Source: CAZFDE01 sp964517795
GTDB lineage: Bacteria > Planctomycetota > Phycisphaerae > Sedimentisphaerales > Anaerobacaceae
Assembly (NCBI GenBank): GCA_964517795.1
Contig: CAZFDE010000012.1
Location: 1-56,459, forward strand
DNA length: 56,459 nucleotides
Direction of reading: 5' to 3'
Position numbers and translations under genes: made by a program
The notes under the pieces: generated by a model
Told to the model about the DNA's origin: nothing
Databases searched by the model: none
What the model saw: only the letters and a program-made list of their open reading frames with translations
Shown here: piece by piece, positions 1 through 7,341 of the stretch
How positions within the stretch are numbered: position 1 is the stretch's first letter
Layout of the letters: every line of letters begins with the position of its first letter

Positions 1-24
1 TTGCATATACTGTATAAGCTTATT

Positions 25-54
25 TTGAAAGTAAATGGTTTTTTATATTAGAAT
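25..54 (+). promoter_or_regulatory. Probable promoter of gdhA
   Basis: TTGAAA at 25-30 and TAGAAT at 49-54 are separated by 18 bases, a good sigma-70 type match. Transcription would start near 61, leaving a leader of about 45 bases. An AGGAGA ribosome binding site lies at 92-97 before the ATG at 106. Inferred by eye only. Confidence 0.5.
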
Positions 55-105
55 TCATAATAGCAAAAAATTGAAATTTCCCAAAAATTTCCAGGAGAAC
101 GACAA

Positions 106-1449
106 ATGTCAGCAAAAAAGTTAGTGCAAAGTGTTTATGAAACAGTAGTTAAGCGAAATCCCGGCGAATTGGAATTTCATCAGGCCGTCAAGGAAGTGCT
201 GGACAGCCTGGTTCCGGTTATCGAAGCCAAGCCTGAATATGCCGAACACAAGATCCTCGAACGGATGGTCGAACCCGAACGCGTCCTGATGTTCCGGGTC
301 CCCTGGCTTGATGACAACGGTACGATCCAGGTGAACCGCGGTTTCCGCGTCCAGTTCAATAGTGCATTAGGCCCGTATAAAGGGGGTTTGCGTTTTCATC
401 CGAGCGTTTATTTGGGCATCATCAAATTCCTCGGTTTTGAGCAGATCCTGAAAAACTCGCTGACCGGCCTGCAGATGGGCGGCGGTAAGGGTGGTTCGGA
501 TTTCAATCCCAAGGGAAAAAGCGACAACGAAGTGATGCGGTTCTGCCAGAGCTTTATGTCCGAACTGTACCGGCATATCGGTTCGGACGAGGATGTTCCC
601 GCAGGCGATATCGGTGTCGGCGGCCGCGAGATCGGTTATCTCTTCGGCCAATACAAGAAAATCACCAAGCAATTTCACGGCGTTCTGACCGGCAAAGGCC
701 TCGAATGGGGCGGCTCACTGGTTCGGGCCGAAGCAACCGGTTACGGCCTGGTCTATATTGTCGATGAAATGCTCAAGGAAAAAGGCGAAAGCTTCGAAGG
801 CAAGAACGTTGTGATATCCGGCAGCGGAAACGTCGCGATCTATGCGGCCCAGAAAGTCGAGCAGCTCGGCGGCAAGGTCGTCGCCATGAGCGATTCCAAC
901 GGTTATATCCATGCCCCAAGCGGAATCATCCTCGATACCGTTCGCCAATTGAAAGAGATCGAACGACGCCGCATCAAGGATTATGTGACGATTCACAAAG
1001 ATGCCAAATATACCGAAGATTTCCGCGGCATCTGGACTGTTCCCTGTGATATCGCCCTACCCAGCGCGACGCAGAACGAACTGGATGAGGACGGCGCCAA
1101 AGCACTGGTCAAAAACGGCTGTATCGCGGTCGGCGAAGGTGCAAATATGCCCTCGACCCCCAAAGCCGTCGATGTCTTCCTCGACAACAAGATCGGATTT
1201 GTACCCGGTAAGGCCGCCAATGCCGGTGGTGTTGCGGTTTCAGGCCTTGAAATGGCCCAGAACAGCCAGCATATGTACTGGAACTTCGAAAAAGCCGACA
1301 AGGAACTCAAGAACATTATGGTCAATATCCACCAGGCGATCAGCGGCGCGGCTGAAGAATACGGCTGCAAAGGCAACTATGTGGTCGGTGCGAATATTGC
1401 CGGCTTTATCAAAGTCGCCAATGCCATGATGGCTCAGGGATGTGTCTGA
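106..1449 (+). CDS. gdhA: NADP-type glutamate dehydrogenase
   Basis: Glutamate dehydrogenase makes glutamate from 2-oxoglutarate and ammonium with a nicotinamide cofactor, in the cytosol. The 447-residue length matches the small hexameric family (about 450). The substrate-binding stretch GPYKGGLRFHPSV and the catalytic-lysine region QMGGGKGGSDFNPKGKSD lie in the first third, and the Rossmann motif SGSGNVAIYAAQK begins near residue 243. The C-terminal PGKAANAGGVAVSGLEMAQN block is typical of the hexameric, usually NADP-dependent, bacterial enzymes. The ATG follows a good AGGAGA. The gene stands alone, with its own promoter and a terminator directly after it. Cofactor preference is inferred from family resemblance, not read from a single residue. 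Confidence 0.96.
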   Translation: MSAKKLVQSVYETVVKRNPGELEFHQAVKEVLDSLVPVIEAKPEYAEHKILERMVEPERVLMFRVPWLDDNGTIQVNRGFRVQFNSALGPYKGGLRFHPSVYLGIIKFLGFEQILKNSLTGLQMGGGKGGSDFNPKGKSDNEVMRFCQSFMSELYRHIGSDEDVPAGDIGVGGREIGYLFGQYKKITKQFHGVLTGKGLEWGGSLVRAEATGYGLVYIVDEMLKEKGESFEGKNVVISGSGNVAIYAAQKVEQLGGKVVAMSDSNGYIHAPSGIILDTVRQLKEIERRRIKDYVTIHKDAKYTEDFRGIWTVPCDIALPSATQNELDEDGAKALVKNGCIAVGEGANMPSTPKAVDVFLDNKIGFVPGKAANAGGVAVSGLEMAQNSQHMYWNFEKADKELKNIMVNIHQAISGAAEEYGCKGNYVVGANIAGFIKVANAMMAQGCV

Positions 1450-1471
1450 TTCAAATCAAACCCATCAGATC

Positions 1472-1503
1472 AAAGGGCACTGATTTTCGGTGCCCTTTTT
1501 TAT
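1472..1503 (+). terminator. Rho-independent terminator after gdhA
   Basis: AAAGGGCAC at 1472-1480 pairs perfectly with GTGCCCTTT at 1490-1498 around a 9-base loop, followed by more T. It lies 23 bases after the gdhA stop codon. Confidence 0.9.
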
Positions 1504-1538
1504 TTGTGTCCTGTGGCCGTGTTGGATAAGATAGATTT

Positions 1539-2252
1539 ATGAAAGAACAGACAGACATCTTCAAAGCGGCCCGGCAGCATGGCGAACTGGAAACGTTTAT
1601 GAGCGGTGGTTTTAACGTGAAACCCAAAGCGGCCAGACAACAACAGCAGCATTTACGTCAAATCCAACAAAAGCTCGATGAAATTGGCGAACAGGTCCGT
1701 GCATGCCGAAAATGCGATCTGGGCAGCCAGCGGACCAATGCCGTCCCCGGTGAGGGGTACTGCCGGGCACGGATCATGTTTATCGGTGAGGCACCGGGAG
1801 CCGATGAAGATGCTCAGGGTCGCCCGTTTGTCGGCCGGGCCGGTAAACTGCTTGATAAGATCATCGCCGCCATGGGTTTGCAGCGCGAAGATGTTTTTAT
1901 CGGCAATATTCTCAAATGTCGCCCGCCCGGCAACCGCGACCCCAAACCCGATGAGATTGTCGCCTGTATGCCGTGGCTGCAGCAGCAGATCGAACAGATT
2001 CAGCCCGAGGTAATTATCGCCCTGGGCGCTCATGCTGCCCGAACGCTGCTGAATACCAATAAGCCCATTGGCCAGTTACGAGGCCATTTTCATGAATATT
2101 ATCCTGATATCGGTAAGCCCCCCATTCGCTTGATGGCGACCTACCACCCGGCCTATTTGTTGCGAAATTACTCACACGACAACCGCCAACGAGTCTGGGA
2201 AGATATGAAAAAAGTCCTTTCTGAATTGAATCTGCCAATACCTCAAAAATAA
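1539..2252 (+). CDS. Family 4 uracil-DNA glycosylase (iron-sulfur type)
   Basis: This enzyme would remove uracil from DNA, starting base-excision repair of deaminated cytosine. The core runs from about residue 50 to 235. It holds the family signatures GEAPGADEDAQGRPFVGRAG (residues 83-102), KCRPPGNRDPKPDE and HPAYLLRN. Four cysteines (56, 59, 127, 143) sit where family 4 enzymes bind a [4Fe-4S] cluster. The first 50 residues are a Gln-rich tail outside the core. The start is less certain than the rest: the ATG at 1539 has no strong ribosome binding site, and a shorter start is possible. It lies 36 bases after the gdhA terminator and is probably a separate unit. Confidence 0.93.
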   Translation: MKEQTDIFKAARQHGELETFMSGGFNVKPKAARQQQQHLRQIQQKLDEIGEQVRACRKCDLGSQRTNAVPGEGYCRARIMFIGEAPGADEDAQGRPFVGRAGKLLDKIIAAMGLQREDVFIGNILKCRPPGNRDPKPDEIVACMPWLQQQIEQIQPEVIIALGAHAARTLLNTNKPIGQLRGHFHEYYPDIGKPPIRLMATYHPAYLLRNYSHDNRQRVWEDMKKVLSELNLPIPQK

Positions 2253-2380
2253 GTTATTGAATTACTGTATAAATTCATTTTTTTAATAAAAATCTCTCAT
2301 GGAACCCGCAATACATCATAAGTATCTTTAAGAAAAGAAGTTAAGGGGTAAAAAAACTTTTTGATTTTAAAAAATTTTAC

Positions 2381-2410
2381 TTGACCAACGCAGGGTATTT
2401 GGGGTAAAAT
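2381..2410 (+). promoter_or_regulatory. Probable promoter of the PEP-CTERM gene leader
   Basis: TTGACC at 2381-2386 and TAAAAT at 2405-2410 are separated by 18 bases. The predicted start near 2417 would give a leader of about 207 bases before the ATG at 2624, long enough to hold the structured element that follows. Confidence 0.5.
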
Positions 2411-2416
2411 AAAATA

Positions 2417-2584
2417 CAAAGATTGAGGAGAGTGACTGCAAGTCAGCACAGTAGCCGAATTCCCACTTTCCTTTTGACAAATAAATACATGCTACCTTGG
2501 CCGGTGTGGTGGAGAAAACTCATTAAGAGTGAGAGAGAACCTGATGGGTGGAGAAAACTCTCAGAAGCCGTACCGGCCTTTTTT
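2417..2584 (+). promoter_or_regulatory. Candidate structured leader RNA with a paired 14-base direct repeat
   Basis: The gap between the glycosylase and the PEP-CTERM gene is 371 bases and holds no convincing ORF. It contains several structural signals: a TGACT/AGTCA hairpin at 2433-2445; GTAGC at 2451-2455 complementary to GCTAC at 2491-2495; GGCCGGT at 2499-2505 complementary to ACCGGCC at 2572-2578; and the exact direct repeat GGTGGAGAAAACTC at 2508-2521 and 2547-2560, inside that long pairing. GAGAG at 2531-2535 can pair with CTCTC at 2558-2562. The right arm is followed by T at 2579-2584 and can alternatively form the small hairpin GCCG-TAC-CGGC, so two exclusive folds exist. I do not recognise a known riboswitch class. 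It may be a regulatory leader or a small RNA ending at the T-run. Confidence 0.45.
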
Positions 2585-2623
2585 AAAATTCAATAACCCC
2601 CTATATATTCAGGAGAGAAGGAA

Positions 2624-3733
2624 ATGGAACGCAAGCACTATTTTGTCTTTTGGTTCATCGTATTCTGCACATCAACAATTTTCGCCGTTACAATCGATTT
2701 GGGCGCTCTGGACTGGTCTGTTCAGTACATGATCGACACCAGCCAATCCGATTTCGGCCAATCGCAAAGCCCTTACCCCCGTGACAATCGCGGTCTTGGC
2801 ATGTCGCCGGACGGCCGTTATATATATGCCGGCTATAATAACGGCGGCGGTTTGCAGCAGGTTCGTAAGATCGATCTGAGCCAATCGGATTACATCGATG
2901 CATCGGTCGCAAATGTTACCGGTGTACGCGGCAAAAGTATCGACGTGGATGATGCCGGACGGGTTTATCTGGCCGAAGGCAGCAGTATCAAGATTTATGA
3001 CGCCGACCTGACCACCCTGCTGCACACGATTACGACCACCAAATGCGAAGGCGTCGCCGTACGTCGCGAAAGCGGCACGCTTGCACTCTATGCAACGGAC
3101 CGGACCGACAAAACACTCACACGATGGGACCTGACCGAAAGCGGAGCCGATATTACGACCGCAACGCAAGCAGGGCTGGATGGCGACGGGCAGGTCACGC
3201 TATCGGCTGCAAGCAGTTTGCGCGGATTAAACGTGGACAGCAGCGGCAAGATATGGATGACGGATATCAGCGGCAATCAGGTCTTCCGCATGGACAATGA
3301 TGGAACCAATTTGACATCAGTATCCGTCGATGAGCCGATAGACGTTGACTTCGACGGAGATCTCGCTTTTATTACGCAATACACCGAGCGAACTATTTCG
3401 GTATTATCTTTATCGGATATGAGCATTGAAAATACTTTATCAATTCCCTGGGTTGATCTCGAACTCGATCCGGACGGTCAAAGTTCTTACGGTGCACTTT
3501 CGGGGATCGTCATTGTTCCCGGCAAAGGTTTTTATGTTGCAAACGAAGCCGGTCAGACCGTCAACGAAAAATCAACCTACGGCCGAACCGACGGCAACAG
3601 TGGTATGGATGGTGGAACATTTTTCACCGATCTTTATTATGATGACAATGACCCGATTCTGTTCGCAACACCGGAGCCCGCTACGATTTGTCTGTTAGGC
3701 CTCGGATTTTTCTCAATCATTCGCAAAAAGTAA
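2624..3733 (+). CDS. Exported PEP-CTERM protein with a beta-propeller-like body
   Basis: The 369-residue protein starts with a signal peptide (hydrophobic core around residues 7-21). It ends in a PEP-CTERM sorting tail: PEPA, then the hydrophobic stretch TICLLGLGFFSII, then RKK. Such tails are cut and the protein retained or released at the envelope by an exosortase. The body has repeated strand-turn units such as SPDGRYIYAGYNNGG, DDAGRVYLAEGSS and DSSGKIWMTDISGN, like NHL/SMP-30-type propellers. Many Asp and Gly residues suggest calcium sites, but that is inference. The ATG is chosen because a strong GGAGAG/AAGGA ribosome site precedes it. No exosortase gene is in the window. The gene meets dnaA tail to tail. 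Function is unknown. Confidence 0.85.
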   Translation: MERKHYFVFWFIVFCTSTIFAVTIDLGALDWSVQYMIDTSQSDFGQSQSPYPRDNRGLGMSPDGRYIYAGYNNGGGLQQVRKIDLSQSDYIDASVANVTGVRGKSIDVDDAGRVYLAEGSSIKIYDADLTTLLHTITTTKCEGVAVRRESGTLALYATDRTDKTLTRWDLTESGADITTATQAGLDGDGQVTLSAASSLRGLNVDSSGKIWMTDISGNQVFRMDNDGTNLTSVSVDEPIDVDFDGDLAFITQYTERTISVLSLSDMSIENTLSIPWVDLELDPDGQSSYGALSGIVIVPGKGFYVANEAGQTVNEKSTYGRTDGNSGMDGGTFFTDLYYDDNDPILFATPEPATICLLGLGFFSIIRKK

Positions 3734-3760
3734 TAATGTGAACAGGTCCTGAAAGATGGG

Positions 3761-5122
3761 TTATGACAGGTTCGCCTGTGTGATTTGACGGGTCAAATCC
3801 GCTAATAAGGCATGCATTTTGGGGTCTTTCTGCTCGGCATCGCCGATTTTCGTACAGGCGTGCATCACGGTCGTATGGTCGCGGCCACCAAGATGACCAC
3901 CGATTTCTTCCAGACTATGCTTAGTCAGGCTTCGGGCCAGATACATACAGATCTGCCGCGGTTCGGTAATACTCTGACTTCGTTTCTTACTCTGCAGATC
4001 CGCCAGACGTACGCCGAAGTGCCGGGTTACGACATCGATGATATCGGTAATATTGATATGGCGCACGGCCGTAGAAATCTGGTCGTCCAGCGCCCCCTGC
4101 GCCAGTTCCAGATCGATCGCCTGCCCGGTGGTCATCGCGACCGCATGAAGACTGGTCAGGGCGCCTTCCAACTCGCGGATATTCGCATACACTTTACGGG
4201 CAATATACTCGGCCACATCTTCCGGCATATCCAGCCCCCGAATATGGGCTTTTTTCTGGACGATCGCAATCCGGGTTTCGTAACTGGGCGGATCCACTCG
4301 GGCCACCAGCCCCCAGTTGAATCGGCTGATGAGCCGTTCTTCGAGCGAAGGAATTTCCGACGGCGGGCGGTCCGCACTGAGGATGATCTGTCGGCCGTTA
4401 TTATACAATGCGTTAAAAGTGTGGAAGAATTCTTCCTGGCTCTGTTCGCGTTCGCTCAAAAACTGAATATCATCGATAACCAGCATATCGATATTACGAA
4501 ACTGATCCTGAAAACCGCTCAACTGACCCGATTCGATCGCCCGAATAAATCGATTCACAAATTCTTCACAACTTAAAAAACGGATCACACTGCCGGATAC
4601 GTTCTTTCGGATCTCGCTGCAAACCGCATGAAGCAGGTGCGTCTTGCCCAGACCCGAATTGCCGTAGATGAATAATGGATTATAGCTGGTTCCGGGGGCT
4701 TGACTGACCGCAACACAACTGGCGTGGGCCAACCGGTTGCTCGGCCCGACCACAAACTGATCGAACGTATAATCCGGGTGAAGCTTCAGCAGTTGCTGAT
4801 CCACTTGCGTAAGCACCGCCGAACCGCTATGGTCATCAAGGCAAAATTCGACCGATACCAGATGCCCGGTAATCTGCTGGGCGGCCTGGATAAAACTGGT
4901 TTTACAATGCTGCGATAAAAACTGCAGACCCGACTCCTCCGGACAGCCGACGATTAATTGACCCCCGTCAAAGCCAAGCAGTTGAAGCTGATCGAACCAT
5001 TTTCGCGTATGCGCCGGATCGAGCGTTTTGACCCGATCAATAATATCAACAAACACATTCTGTACATCCGGTGTTGTCAAGCGTTTGCGCTCCCTTATCT
5101 CAATCTTTGCCGAATTCATCAT
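3761..5122 (-). CDS. dnaA: Chromosomal replication initiator protein DnaA
   Basis: DnaA binds the replication origin and melts it in an ATP-dependent way. The 453-residue protein shows a short N-terminal domain I (about residues 15-95), a brief linker, the AAA+ domain with Walker A GNSGLGKTH (154-162) and Walker B MLVIDDIQFL, and the C-terminal DNA-binding domain IV with signature GGRDHTTVMHACTKI. Two ATG codons are adjacent at 5122 and 5119; either could be used. It is transcribed away from ftsY, with a 239-base gap that holds a promoter for each and an inverted repeat. No dnaN, recF or gyrB follows, so the classical dnaA operon is not kept here. I found no TTATNCACA box in the gap. Confidence 0.97.
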   Translation of the reverse strand: MMNSAKIEIRERKRLTTPDVQNVFVDIIDRVKTLDPAHTRKWFDQLQLLGFDGGQLIVGCPEESGLQFLSQHCKTSFIQAAQQITGHLVSVEFCLDDHSGSAVLTQVDQQLLKLHPDYTFDQFVVGPSNRLAHASCVAVSQAPGTSYNPLFIYGNSGLGKTHLLHAVCSEIRKNVSGSVIRFLSCEEFVNRFIRAIESGQLSGFQDQFRNIDMLVIDDIQFLSEREQSQEEFFHTFNALYNNGRQIILSADRPPSEIPSLEERLISRFNWGLVARVDPPSYETRIAIVQKKAHIRGLDMPEDVAEYIARKVYANIRELEGALTSLHAVAMTTGQAIDLELAQGALDDQISTAVRHINITDIIDVVTRHFGVRLADLQSKKRSQSITEPRQICMYLARSLTKHSLEEIGGHLGGRDHTTVMHACTKIGDAEQKDPKMHALLADLTRQITQANLS

Positions 5123-5154
5123 TCAAATAAAAAGAGGATACGATAACCCTCACA

Positions 5155-5239
5155 TTTGCCCTGCAACCATCCCTGATTTTGAAGCATTTCTTTTTTAATC
5201 GGCTGCTTATATTTTGTCAAAGAAATTTTGCAGGGTAAA
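5155..5239. repeat. Inverted repeat flanking the dnaA promoter
   Basis: TTTGCCCTGCAA at 5155-5166 and TTGCAGGGTAAA at 5228-5239 are inverted copies matching at 11 of 12 positions, with 61 bases between them. The first lies just downstream of the predicted dnaA transcription start and the second just upstream of its -35 box. That is the layout of a paired operator, but no binding protein is known from the sequence. Confidence 0.5.
5192..5220 (-). promoter_or_regulatory. Probable promoter of dnaA
   Basis: On the minus strand TTGACA (5220-5215) is followed after 17 bases by TAAAAA (5197-5192). The -35 is a perfect consensus. Start would be near 5185, giving a leader of about 60 bases. Confidence 0.55.
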
Positions 5240-5297
5240 TAAATTTAAACATTTGAATTTTTCATGTTTTAGCAACTCCTTTCCATCTTCTTTAGCC

Positions 5298-5326
5298 TTG
5301 AAATTCGATTGTTTTCACGATACTAT
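5298..5326 (+). promoter_or_regulatory. Probable promoter of ftsY
   Basis: TTGAAA at 5298-5303 and TACTAT at 5321-5326 with a 17-base spacer. Start would be near 5333, about 30 bases before the ftsY ATG. Confidence 0.55.
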
Positions 5327-5361
5327 CAATGCCAAACGCGCACAGAAAGGAACACGAATAA

Positions 5362-6285
5362 ATGGGTATATTTTCAAAAACAACGGATTTCATTAAAAAC
5401 CGGTTGGGCAAAACGCGGGACAAGATCGCCTCTTCGCTCAACAGCATTATCACGCTCGGCCGCAATATCGACGAGGATTTGCTCGAAGAGCTCGAAGAAA
5501 CGCTGATTAAAGACGATATCGGCATCGAAACCACCGAGCGGCTGATCGAAGACCTGCGCGAGGCCTGGAAACAAAAACAGATCGAACACACCGACGATAT
5601 ACTTGATTTTCTCAAATCCCATATTAAAAGCTACTGGCCCCGCCAGGACCGCCAATTAAAGCTTTCTCAAAACGGCCCGACCGTGATCCTGGTTGCCGGC
5701 GTTAACGGCACGGGCAAGACCACCAGTATTGCGAAACTGGCCTATATTCTCAGCCAGAACGACCAAGACGTCATGGTTGCCGCCTGCGATACCTTCCGGG
5801 CCGCCGCAGTTGAGCAATTGAGCATCTGGGCCGATCGAATCGGCGTTCAGATCGTTAAGCATCAAAGCGGTGCCGATCCGGCCGCGGTCGCCTACGATGC
5901 CTGTGAAGCGGCCGTGGCCCGAAACGTTGATTTCCTGATCCTCGACACCGCCGGTCGGCTGCATACGCAAAAAGATCTGATGAAGCAGTTGAGCAAAATC
6001 AAAAACGTGGTTACGAAAAAAATGCCGGATGCACCGCACGAAGTATTGTTAGTACTTGATGCAACAACCGGCCAAAACGCAATCAGCCAGGCGAAACTGT
6101 TTACCGAGGCGATCGATGTAACCGGTATCTTCCTGGCAAAACTGGACGGCACGGCCCGAGGCGGGATCGTTATCGCGATCAAGGACCAACTGGATATCCC
6201 CGTTAAGTTCGTCGGACTCGGCGAAACCCCACAGGATATCACCGAATTTGATCCTGAAAATTTTGTCGAAGCCTTATTCGCATAA
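5362..6285 (+). CDS. ftsY: Signal recognition particle receptor FtsY
   Basis: FtsY is the membrane-side GTPase that docks the signal recognition particle with nascent membrane proteins at the translocon. The protein has 307 residues and consists of the N domain (about 1-95) and the G domain only. The long acidic A domain of the E. coli protein is absent, as in many bacteria. GTPase motifs are GVNGTGKTTS (G1, near residue 113), DTFRAAAVEQL, LDTAGRLH (G3) and LAKLDGTARGG. The ATG at 5362 is preceded by an AAAGGA about 10 bases upstream. The next gene starts 25 bases after the stop and may be cotranscribed. Confidence 0.97.
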   Translation: MGIFSKTTDFIKNRLGKTRDKIASSLNSIITLGRNIDEDLLEELEETLIKDDIGIETTERLIEDLREAWKQKQIEHTDDILDFLKSHIKSYWPRQDRQLKLSQNGPTVILVAGVNGTGKTTSIAKLAYILSQNDQDVMVAACDTFRAAAVEQLSIWADRIGVQIVKHQSGADPAAVAYDACEAAVARNVDFLILDTAGRLHTQKDLMKQLSKIKNVVTKKMPDAPHEVLLVLDATTGQNAISQAKLFTEAIDVTGIFLAKLDGTARGGIVIAIKDQLDIPVKFVGLGETPQDITEFDPENFVEALFA

Positions 6286-6310
6286 AAATATTCTTTGAAA
6301 GGGACAGGTT

Positions 6311-7288
6311 ATGAAATACAGGAATATGCTTCTTGGATTTTTTTTAGTAATGGTCATGGCCGGCAATATCGCCGCCGAACCTAACGATGCCAATCGTCCC
6401 CCTGCCGTAATCCGAAGGTCCAGAGCCAGACATGCGATCGAACCCAAAATGCAGCGTGTCCGCTTTACCACAAAAAGCGATTTTACCATGCAGGCGGTCG
6501 CCAGTAAGGTAACCTATATCACCTATCTGCCGGCAACGCTCGAAGGCCGCCAGAAAATCCGCGATATTCGCTACTCAACCCCGCCCTCTCGCACTTATGC
6601 CATCGGCGATACGCATTATGCAGAATTTAATTTGCGACGACCGGGTACGCAATTTTCGATCGAGATCGCGGTCGAAGCGGACCTGATCCAGAACGATCTA
6701 TCTACTGCAATGCGAGATAAAGACCCGAATCTTTCTAAAGATTTCGATCCGAATACGTATCTTAGATCGGAACGTTATATCGAATGCGACGATTCGGCGA
6801 TCAAGCAACTGGCTGAAACGATTAAAGCCCCGAATGCAATGCTGACCGTCAAGAAAATATACGAAACCGTTATCGATTTGCTGACTTATACGCCTAACGC
6901 CCAAAACGAAATCGGTGCGGCCGGAGCGCTGCGGGCCAGGAAAGGTGACTGTAACGAATACGCCGATCTGTTTGTGGCCCTGTGCCGAGCCAAAGGCATC
7001 CCCGCGCGGGTCATTCGCGGCTATGTCTCTAAATCCACGAATATTCCCGAACACGCATGGGCTCGGGTGTGGCTCAATGAACTGGGCTGGGTGCGATTCG
7101 ATCCGACATTCGGCGATCAACGCAGTAAAAAGTTGCAGCAGACAATGTTCCGCACCCTGCCGCCGATCTATGTCGCACTAACCGATATTCGCAATGACGC
7201 GACGATGGAAAAAGCGATCACAGTGGAAGGCTTTTTTGTCGGTGATATTCAGCTCAACGAAACGGTAACTTTTGAGCGAACACGCTAA
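6311..7288 (+). CDS. Exported transglutaminase-like protein
   Basis: A signal peptide (MKYRNMLLGFFLVMVMAG, cleavage probably after AA near residue 22) exports this 325-residue protein. The C-terminal half is a transglutaminase-core fold with the whole catalytic triad visible: Cys214 in KGDCNEYADL, His248 in PEHAWARVW and Asp264 in VRFDPTFG. Proteins of this type are usually cysteine proteases or peptide-crosslinking enzymes of the envelope. Residues 45-150 look like a preceding beta-rich domain. The substrate cannot be told from the sequence. It starts 25 bases after ftsY on the same strand and ends at a terminator shared with the convergent pfk gene. Confidence 0.88.
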   Translation: MKYRNMLLGFFLVMVMAGNIAAEPNDANRPPAVIRRSRARHAIEPKMQRVRFTTKSDFTMQAVASKVTYITYLPATLEGRQKIRDIRYSTPPSRTYAIGDTHYAEFNLRRPGTQFSIEIAVEADLIQNDLSTAMRDKDPNLSKDFDPNTYLRSERYIECDDSAIKQLAETIKAPNAMLTVKKIYETVIDLLTYTPNAQNEIGAAGALRARKGDCNEYADLFVALCRAKGIPARVIRGYVSKSTNIPEHAWARVWLNELGWVRFDPTFGDQRSKKLQQTMFRTLPPIYVALTDIRNDATMEKAITVEGFFVGDIQLNETVTFERTR

Positions 7289-7293
7289 TCAAA

Positions 7294-7329
7294 AAAGCCC
7301 CGCGTTTGACAACAGGGCTTTGATTTTTT
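7294..7329. terminator. Bidirectional terminator between convergent genes
   Basis: AAAGCCC at 7294-7300 pairs with GGGCTTT at 7315-7321. T-rich sequence follows on the plus strand (7324-7329) and A-rich sequence precedes (7291-7296), so it can end transcription from both the transglutaminase-like gene and the convergent phosphofructokinase gene. Confidence 0.8.
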
Positions 7330-7341
7330 AATTCATACCAT

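Noticed and set aside
3812..4576. 254-codon plus-strand frame opposite dnaA
   Set aside because: Shadow of dnaA; no independent start signals.
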